From Heliocidaris tuberculata (taxonomy: Eukaryota; Echinodermata; Echinoidea; Camarodonta; Echinometridae), in NCBI GenBank assembly GCA_025618425.1, contig CM046848.1, positions 28,609,156 to 28,673,155 on the forward strand: 64,000 nucleotides of DNA, given 5' to 3'. Positions 12,201 through 23,000 of the stretch are shown piece by piece (position 1 is the stretch's first letter; the number at the start of each line of letters is the position of its first letter). The translations under genes were made by a program, and so were the position numbers. Under the pieces are notes generated by a model that saw only the letters and a list, made by a program, of their open reading frames with translations, made no database searches and had not been told where the DNA came from.

Positions 12201-15200
12201 GAAGCTGTTCGGAAGCTCAACACGTTGCAATCAAACGCCAAGACGCTGGATGAGATTCGTAAGAATCGGGACATGGGTGCATACAAGAACATCCCGGATG
12301 TCATTGACTATGCTGCTAGGGTTGGAATATCGGTGAGCTCAAACATTGTATGTCCCCTTTTCTATGAAAGATTTTTACTAGATAATTAACAATATATTTA
12401 TATTTTTTGATGGTATGTACATGTATATTCTTTCAAAATCTTCATGTTATCTTGCATAACTATGGTACACACTTGTAGAATATGAAAAAGTAAAACATTA
12501 GTTGAAAAATTTGAATCTTTTCAGATTTTTAATCAAATAAAAGAAAAGGTCAGTAGATCTGATTCAGAACTAAAGCAATAAAAGTTTCATAATTACTTCA
12601 TATTGCCCCCTCCCCCACAAAATAATGATAAGTAAAAAATTTCCCCCAACTCTGGAAGGTCTACTCATGATGTATTCAAAGTGCTTTTGAGCATGCTCTA
12701 TGATTTTTGTGCCATTTTGTGCCATGTCACTAGTCCATTTTGTTGTCTCCCCATTCTTAGTTCTTAATTTTGATGAGGTGATAATCCTGTAAATGAAAAT
12801 TCTACCTGTAAACAGTAGGTCGTGCGAGGTCATGCAAGGTCAAGCACACATACCTTGTACATGTACACATACGTGTAGAGTTACAATTGATGGACTTTTA
12901 TTTTCTATTGACAGTATGATTTGTTAGATATATATACAACGGATCGTGAATCAATATGTACTTTTGTCAAGTGTGTGTTGTCTAGAATAAAGTAGGGTGT
13001 ATGTATGAGGCAATTATGTTGAAGGTTAAATACAAGGTCATTGTTGTGGCCTGAAAGCACTGATGGAATAGCATAAGACTCAACTATGACAAATGAAAGA
13101 AATCTATTTCGTTCTAGTCGACGTATGTGGATTGTACCAGTTAAAAAAAAAAATCAAATAAAAGAAACATAATGTTGATGTGCTTTTATTAATGCACATA
13201 CATGTAGTTAGAGTGTATACACAAAGGCTATGTCTCGTTTGGCCGAAAAAGTATCTCTCAAACTTTAAATTCATTGATTCCCCTTAAAAGGTATTTATCA
13301 TTGAAACAGTACAAACAAATTATTGCAACAGAACCCCTTGGGTTTTTTTTATTAACCTATAAAACATTCAGAATTATTTTTAGTTTACTTTGGAATGGAT
13401 TTCTATTACCAAAACAAAAAAATTATCTTCAAGACAAATAATTGCTGCCACATCACTAGTTCATATTTTTGTGATGCCTGTTTCTGGGTGAAGAAAACAA
13501 ATCAAACATTGACTGATGTACCACATATCATGTTTGTATTTTCCTAGCTTGAGAGACTTGATGAACTATCATGTATACATGTAGCTGGGACTAAGGGAAA
13601 AGGCTCAGTATGTGCCTTCACTGAAAGTATTCTCCGAGCAAGTGGCTTCAAGACTGGATTTTATAGGTAATTCTTCTCATGACAGTGATATGTATTTTTG
13701 TTGCATGTTTTATTCGGGGTAACCTCGTTAGTCGTAATGACTACTATTCATAAGGACCACTATCCATAACGCGTAACTAAATGAATAGCGGTCCTTTAGA
13801 AATAGTGGTCCTTATGAATAGTGAGCAGATCCATTTTATTCAGCATAATTCGTACTTGAGATTTGATGTTCGTTTGAAATAATTATCTTTTAGAAGTACA
13901 TGTAATATCAAGAGTTCAGAATGAAGTGCTAAGATGATTAAGATTGGTCATTTCTAGAAGATGCCTTTCAAAGAAAATGTGTGTTCTGTGATATGGTGAA
14001 ACTTTCTCAAATCCAAACTAGTGAACTTGCATAAAGTGATAAGAAAACAACATATCAGTGAAAATGTACAAATTATGCAACATGCAGTGTAAGTTTTATT
14101 TCATGCACAGCTCATGATTACTTAAACCAAAATGTAGTGTAAGATACATGTGTATCATCATGAGCATTCAGCATGATTCTAGTATGTTTGAACAAACTAT
14201 TTACTGTCAGCTTTTATTTGGGTTTTAGTTAGGAGAGAGAATTCTGTAGCATGCAAATTTAGTACTCTTAAAGTATACCAATCACATGAAAAGATAATTT
14301 GTGTTCAGCTAGAAAGTATAAAATCAACCTCAAAGAACTTTATCTGGCATTCTGTAGGTCAACAGTTACGGAGTGTGAAGGAAATTAGGGTTAACATGAA
14401 AATGCTTGCGCGGAACCGAACTGTGAGTTTGGTTCAGCACAAGCCCTTATCTTGGCGAGCGCGTACAGGTTTGTTGAGTAGTCTACCCACGAGTCGCTTT
14501 TATGCTTATAGAGAAAGTAATTAAAATGCAATTTCTCTTTATAGAATTAATATTTAAAGCCCATATTTTGAATAAAGTATAATGACATGGAACCTCTAAC
14601 ATACAGAGCAAAATTTTTTTTGGTGATTGGTACCCTTTAACATTTGCTATTGATCGTTTCTGAATGTGACTTTGTAGCTGTAAACATCAACTTACAATAT
14701 GGCATGTCCCTCTTATCTGCACTGTCTACCTGTTGAACTTGACAGACAAATAAAATACAGATCATGTAAAGTAGGTTAAATTTGAACAAGGTTGTGAATA
14801 TTTTTTTCTATCCATTCCATGTACTTGGGAGGGATTAGTCATTATACAGATCATAGGAAATAAGTCAGCTTTGATTTAGGTCATTCTATCCATTCAAAAT
14901 ATCCAGAGGGAATCACCAGAGCAGACTGTAGAATATGGGTCACTAAAAGGTGTTCAGTACATGGGCCCCCAAATTCTAACTCTGCACCCCCAAATTTTAA
15001 ATGGGGGCCCATGCAATATAGTCTTAAAAATGTCAATCCCGACCACCTGCGGTCGGCCCTAAAGATGTGAAATAGGTTAAATTTGAATTGGGTCATGATA
15101 TTTTATTGTCTCCTTTCAGTTATACCCAGAGGGAATAGTTAGAGCAGACAATTGATCAGTATTTGATTATGTCTGGAAATTTTGTTTCTCTCTTTCCTTC

Positions 15201-16947
15201 ATAATTATGATAATACATGTACATACAGGCTTTGAAATAATACTATTGCTGTATTACCGTCGAACCTGCTTTATCAAACACCTGTATGGAAAGAAAATCT
15301 GTCTATAAAGACTGAATTTTGTGTCTCCCTTGAAAAGGGTTTCTATTTGAAGCCTGTGTAAAAAAGAAACACCACCAAAACCTGTTTAAACAAAGACACC
15401 ATTCATGTATACCTTAAATGGTATTTTATTCACTGTATTGCATTATGCCATATCATGATACATCTATCATGCTGTATTTCCTCACAAAAGGAGATAGAAA
15501 ACCTTCCCATACCATTGACTCGTACAGTCAACAGCTGTTATATTGTGATTGATATCGGTATTGGTATTGATATTTCATGCCATTAATGTGTGCTTTTCAC
15601 CCATCATCAAACAGCTCTCCACATCTGGTTGAAGTTAGAGAGCGAATCCGGATCAATGGGCAGCCCCTCCCCAAAGAAGACTTTGCCAAGCATTTCTTCA
15701 CAGTGTACAATCGACTGCATGCAACCAAGGAAGATTACGATGGGAAAATGCCTGCTTACTTCAGGTTCCTGACACTAATGGCATTCCATACTTTTCTAGA
15801 GGAGAAGGTATTTATCATCAATCTTTTTTTTTTCTTCAGAATTAATTGTAGTATAAGAATACTAATTCTTGGATATATATGAGAGTAATTTCTTCATAAT
15901 GAATTATGATAGTGTCTGTCTTTAGTATGAGGTGTACTATTAACATCACTACAGAGGATTTTTAAAAACCATGCCGCCTTTTCTCTACAGGTTGATGTTG
16001 CTATTATGGAAGTTGGGATTGGAGGAGAGTATGACTGCACCAACATCATCAGGTAAATACATGTAGTTCTTTTATTTTTTTGTTTTGTTCTGCATTTGTT
16101 TTTGTTCCCTTTCAATTTTATATTGGTATCAAAGAGCTTAAATTGTGCATCTTGGATTGTTTGGACCAGTCAATTTTCAACAAACTTGCCAAAAACTTAC
16201 TAGAGATCACATGCACATGAAAAGTACTCACAGGGATATGCATGCATGGGACTACACATATTGATTGACATTACTGACCCTATTTCTTTATTTTACTGTG
16301 TCGATTATGTGTCGGGCAAGTGCACATATCCTACCAAATCAGGTTGACAGATCTATAACATTTATTTGTAGTCTTAAATAGGCAATGTATATTTTTGTTC
16401 ATTTCATCATTACCTGACCTTTGTGTTTAAGACATGAATATAACACAGTAGGGAAGATGAATAATGAAGATGTGTGAATTTTCTTTTTCTTTACAGGAAA
16501 CCTGTGGTCGTTGGGATAACATCATTGGGTATAGATCATATTGGTGTACTAGGCAATACGATTGACAAGATAGCATGGCACAAAGCTGGCATCATAAAGG
16601 TTAGAGCCAAAATTACATCACTATTTGAATTTCGCTGATAATTCTTGTGTATTTTGTAAGTTACAACAAGCAAGAAAACATAAGTTTATCATTTTAGCCA
16701 ATAAAGTTAATGAAAGACTGTGTGTTGCTCCTTGTGATGAGATATTTGTTGCTTTAAAAATAATATTCCAAGAAATGAACTTTAACAGTTTTTGTGCAGA
16801 TTTTTTCCATCTGGAATTGCCTGATGGAGGATTGGTAGTGGCTATCATGCTGGGATACTTTGCAGATATTGTGAAACAATATTGAAATATATGACAAAAA
16901 ATGAGGGCTTTTTTTTGCACTCATACAGTGTATGTAACATATGGTAT

Positions 16948-17003
<56 letters not shown>

Positions 17004-20000
17004 GTATATATTTATATATACATCCGTTGATTGTATTTTATTAATGGTTGTGATCTGTCTCGACCATGTTGAGATGTTATTGTTGAACCTACATATATAT
17101 ATTGAAGTATTGATTGTTAATAGCACGGGTACAATGTTTTTGCCTTTTTAGCTCATCCGGCCCGAATGGGCCAGATGAGCTTATGCCGTGGCGAGGCGTC
17201 CGTCGTCCGTCGTCCGTCCGTCCGTCCGTCCGTCCTTCGTCTGTCGTCCGTCCACAATTTCAAAATGCTTCTTCTTCGCCATTTCTTACCCGATTTTAAT
17301 TCCGTTTGCTTTATATGATAGCACTAGGTGGGGGATTCGAAACTTCTACACAGAATTTTGAAACTCATTAAATATGCTAATTTATGCGCATTTCTCAAAA
17401 ATCACAAAAATTGCTTCTCCTTCCTCATTTATTGACCGATTTCGATTTTTTTTGTTCCATCTGAAAGACTTTCATGAGGTTCATTGAACTTCTACACAGA
17501 ATTTTGAAATTTTGTCTACAAAATTAATTATGCTAATTTATGCGATATTTATTCAAAAATCACAAAAATTGCTTCTTCTTCCTCATTTATTGAACGATTT
17601 CGATTTTTTTTTTCCATCTGAAAGACTTTCATGAGGTTCATTGAACTTCTACTCGGAAATTTGAAATTTTGTCTAGAAAATTATTTATGCTAATTTATGC
17701 AAAATTTATTAAAAAGATCACAAAAATGGCTTCTTCTTCCTCATTTATTGACCGATTTCGATTTTTTTTTTTGTTCCATTTGAAAGACTTTCATGAGGTT
17801 TATTAAACTTCTACTCGGAATTTTAAAATTTTGTCTAGAAAATAATTTATGCTAATTATTTATGCAAATTTATGCAAAATTTATTAAAACATCACAAAAA
17901 TTGCTTCTTCTTCCTCATTTATTGACTGATTTTGATTTTTTTCTTCCATCTAAAAGACTTTCATGAAGTTCATTGAACTTCTTCATGGAATTTTGAAATT
18001 TTGTCTAGAAAATTATTTATGCTAATTTATGCGAAATTTATTACAAAATCACAAAACTTGCTTCTTCTTCTTCCTCATTTATTGAGGAAGACTTTCATGA
18101 GGTTCATTGAACTTCTACTCGGAATTTTGAAATTTTATCTAGAAAATTATTTATGGTAATTTATACAAAATTTATTTTAACTCTTTGCCCTGTCCATTAT
18201 GAAACCCATGGCTGCTGGATTATTTCAAAGGCTATACCTTTCTACATGATTTCTGTCGACATCATCGACAGAACCGAGAACCCAGAAGTGATAGTGGTCA
18301 ACAATAGCGGGTTATGAGCTAATAAAGACTTGAAACAGTGAGGGACAATGCACTGAAGCCACCCTTAAATGTCCCAACCTTAAAATTCTTTTTTTACACC
18401 AATGCATAAGTTATGTCATTCAGTGCTTTTCTCTTTTATTACAAATCTTAACCTTCAAATCTCTCTCAATAAAGATTTCACAGTTGGTAGAGATACCTCA
18501 CCTTGACTAACTTTATGCTTTATTTCAAATTTCTCTGTCACACAGTAAAACTATTAAAATTTACATTCCCCAAAATCTTTTAACTGAAGTCGTGCAACTT
18601 GAGTTGTCAATTTCCAGACTTTCATTCATATCTACATGTCACTGTCTCCTTCCAAAACCACATTTAGCCAGATCTGCAATAGGCACTTCATCATCTGTAC
18701 ATGCATGTAACCAATACATGTACATTTCATCGATTCATTACAATGTCTACTGTGTTCAAAGTACAAATTGCATCAATTTCTTTGCTGCATGCCGGATGAG
18801 CGCCACATCATTGATGTGCTAGTTTTCTTTTGTTTCCACAGACTGGTCGACCAGCATTCACTGTACCCCAACCTGAGAACTCTATCCAAGTCATCAAGGA
18901 AAGGGCAAGGGAAAAGGAGGTAAAATTATTTTCTTATTTACTGTAGTGTTGCTTTCAAGGGTAATGAGGCACCCCCCCCCCCCGTCTCTTTTTTTTTTTC
19001 CAATTGAAATTAGAGCTAATGTGCAATTTTGGTAGCAAAAAGGAAATTGGAAAGCAACTTGTTTAAATGTTATCTCACGTTGTTCTCCTTGTATCAAAAG
19101 ATAGATGTTTGGAAGAGATCATTTAGTATTCCATCTATGATTTCCAGTGAATTTCAGTGTAAATATATGTAAGGAACGCTAGATCACTGCCCTACACTAT
19201 AACCTTTCCGCTCGACGGCTCCCTGCACAACAATCTTGGGGCTTCACATGGAGATAGCCTGTGTGTCACTGTGTATGGCATACACAGAATTCTCATTGGT
19301 TTTACACATATTTGAAAAATGTAAATTTCATTCTACTGTTGTTCAAGGTTTACGTGTCAGGCCCAGTACATAAATTATATTTTGCCTCTCATTTGTTTAA
19401 TATTAAACTATCGGAGGCGAAATCTTCACACCATCTTAGTATTGCTAGTATCTTACTACTTATCAACAAAAGTCCCAGAAATCAGACAAAAAGTTTTTGA
19501 GTGCTTTAAAAAAAAATCCATTACCTTTAAGCCCAGTCTAGAGTTCCTAAGCTATACCCTTCCCTGCCTCACTTGGAATGAGGAGGGATAGATAGTCTAC
19601 ATTACTCCAGACTATTTTAAACTCCTTGCGATTGAGTGGAGAGGAAAAAAATCTGGTCTAGAAAAAAAAATAGCCTCTACAAAGCCCTTTTCTGTTAGCA
19701 TATTTATCAAGAAATGTGTTTTTCTAGAAGTTTTGTCTTATATTACAATGTAGCAATGCATAATGAAACTGACCATTGCGAATGCAATGTCTCTATTATG
19801 TCAAAGGAACAATGTTTTGCTGGATGAGTAGATGTTATTATTTTCTTTAAAGTTTGCTAAGCGCACAAGTAGTATGGTGGTTGATCCAGTGTCCGAACAC
19901 TTTTCAGAAAATCAACGATAGCAAATAAAATATGAAACGAATATCTGTCAAACTATACATAATGAATGCTCAAAGTCCTACAAAAAAAGAAGTTGATGGA

Positions 20001-23000
20001 ATTTTAAAAAGACAACGTAGATTTAATACGATATTCCCTTCCGAGTGAACCCCTTCCCAACTACACGGCGTTTTGGTCCCTTGAAAAAGGTACCGTATTT
20101 CCGAACGTGTGAAACCTATGGGAAAAAGATACAACCTTTGTTTCAATAGTGTGGTTTTCATACGCGTAATCCCACGCGTATGAAAACCCATTTTAGGCGC
20201 TTAACTGTACACGTTCGGTAATACAATCTGTTCGGAATTACAATCCTTGACTATAGCACACAAGCATAAACGTTCATGTTTATTCAAAACTTGGTATTTT
20301 AGTACTTTATATACTGTTCTGCCATAGTTAAGTTCACTCCTTGTCAGTACATTGGATTCTTTTAGGCTCATCTTCAAGTGGTGCCAAGCCTGATGTCTTA
20401 TGGTTTCCATGGTGACGATGTGAGTCTAGGACTAGCTGGAATGCATCAATACCTGAATGCAACTCTGGCCTTGCAGCTAGCCAAAACTTGGGTGATGGAG
20501 GAACGGCCAGGGAAGCTCGATTTTGATGGTGAGGCTTCATTCACTTACTATTTGTTCAAATTCGTTGCTATTTCATGTATTTAAAGATTGAAATGTATAT
20601 GTATTAATATGATTGTTTCTTATAGTTGGATTTTAGTGGGAGAAATAACAGGTGTCTATTTTCATGTAGATGCCCTTTTCTCTGTATAGGATCAAAAATG
20701 GATTTATGGATTCCTTCTTTAGTGGAAAATGCTGTGTTTGATGTTTGAAGGTATTTCATATATGTTTCCTTGTTACATATTTGAGATTGAGAGATAACTT
20801 TTAATAATAAAGCACAGTATGTTTTGTGAATAGCTATTAACACTTACTTAAAAATTCTATCTCATCCTCTTTCACTCACTCATTCTCGCTCACTATCTGA
20901 CTTTTACCTCTTTTTTTTTTCTCTCACTCTCTCTTACTCCCTCTGTATCTCTCTGTCTCTCTGAACCTCTTCTCTATCTCTTGTCTTTCTTTATTTCCCT
21001 CTTCATTCCCTATTGCTCTCTTTTTCTCTCTATCTCTCTCTTTCTATCTCTCTCATTTTGTATCTGACCCTGTCTCTGTCTCTGATTCTCTCTTCCCTTT
21101 TCTCTCTCTTACTCCCTCTGTATCTCTGTCTCTCTGAACCTCTTCTCTATCTCTTATCCCTCTTTATTTCCCTCTTCATCCCCTATTGCTCTCTTTTTCT
21201 CTCTATCTCTCTCTCTTTCTCTCTATCTCTCTCTCATTTTGTATCTGACCCTGTCTCTCTCTCTTTCTCTGATTCTCTCTTTCCCTTTTCTCTCTCTTTT
21301 ACTCCCTCTGTATCTCTCTGTCTCTCTGAACCTCTTCTCTATCTCTTATCCCTCTTTATTTCCCTCTTCATCCCCTATTGCTCTCTTTTTCTCTCTATCT
21401 CTCTCTCTTTCTCTCTATCTCTCTCTCATTTTGTATCTGACCCTGTCTCTCTCTCTTTCTCTGATTCTCTCTTTCCCTTTTCTCTCTCTCTTACTCCCTC
21501 TGTATCTCTCTGTCTCTCTGAACCTCTTCTCTATCTCTTATCCCTCTTTATTTCCCTCTTCATCCCCTCTTGCTCTCTCTATCTCTCTTTCTCTCTCTGA
21601 CTTTGTATCTGACCCTGTCTCTGTCTCTTTCTCTGTTTCTCTCTTTCCCTGTGAATACCAGATGATGATGAGCCATCCTGCAAGCATCCAAAGATAGCCG
21701 ACACGTTGCCTTTCACTGATGAAGTGTTGAGTAGAGGAGATGTACCCGAGGCTGAGCCGTTCAATGTACCCAAGCAGTTTATGACAGGTAGAGATTAGAG
21801 TGACAATCGTCATGCCATTTCAAGAGCACTTTCTGTTTTGAGGCAATAAAGCAAAAAGTATTAATGCTTTTGTTAGGATTCTGAAATGCAGCAAGGTCAA
21901 GGTATTTGTTTTTTTAATGTCCAATATGTTTTTTTTTAAAGTAAATAAGGTAAAAATATCTTCATACTTGATATTTCTTCTGATCCAAGAAATAGTAGGG
22001 ATATCAAATTTATACAATCATCAGAAATACTAAAATCTTGGATGTAGTCGACAGCACATGGGACAAAATATCTTGGACTTGCCCAAATTGTATTCAAGAT
22101 TGTATATAAAAATCTGTCTCACTCACTCTAATTCTTTAGTGGTTGAATTAAACTTTTATTTTAACTTATGGAAGGCTGAAAGTACAATAGAGCTACTACA
22201 AAAAAAGAATGGTTAGAAATAAATTGTGAAGCTCTTTTGCTATACAGGTTTATGATTATTAGCTGATGATAACTTCTCTCAAAGAATTAGAAATTTAGCA
22301 GTTACATACATGTATGCAGTACTACATGTATTTGTTTAATAGTAATGACTATCATTTTATTTTTTAGAGAATACGTTAAACAAGGGCCATAATAACGACG
22401 TCTGTATACAAAACAGACATGAGATTTAAAAATCTAGTTGAATGTACCTACCCACACGGAAATGCAGTCCAAGTTTCCTTCCTCCTCTAAATTAAGGTCT
22501 GACTTCATGCTACTGGCCTGGTCGTAACCAGATAATCCGCCGTGAGAAGATCACGTACTACCTCGACGGTGCCCATACCCCTCGTAGTATCACGGCATGC
22601 TGCAAGTGGTTCGAGAGAAAGGCTGAGGCGGAAGCGAGGGATCTAGAGGGACCAGTGGCAAAGATCCTCATCTTTAATTCCACAGGAGACAGGGATGAGT
22701 ACAGTCTACTACCAAAACTTGTGGTGAGTGTCAGTCTTCTTTTGTCATTTAGTTCAAGATAAAGTTTAGTACTGATCATTTAATTTCATTGTTAAAGAAA
22801 CTGCCGAGAAGTTTTATTTTGAAATTTTGATTATGTAATGCAAAAGAATAATCAAGTATTATGAGGTTTTGGAATCCTCAAAATGATGATAATGGTATGT
22901 TTTATTAAAGAAAAATATCATGTTGCAGCCCAGGGGCTGAATTGAACAATATTTGTAAAAAGATTTAAAAATTGCACAAATATACAGCATACAGAAAATG

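Noticed and set aside
16845..17151. Tyr/Ile frames of about 90 codons on both strands; others at 37881, 53968 and 58366
   Set aside because: Translation of TA microsatellites.
17400..18180. Regular repeats considered as a CRISPR array
   Set aside because: Units are about 160 bases with no unique spacers, in a eukaryotic intron.
21013..21697. Leu/Ser-rich frames of 195 and 152 codons
   Set aside because: Products of the CT tandem repeat in an FPGS intron.
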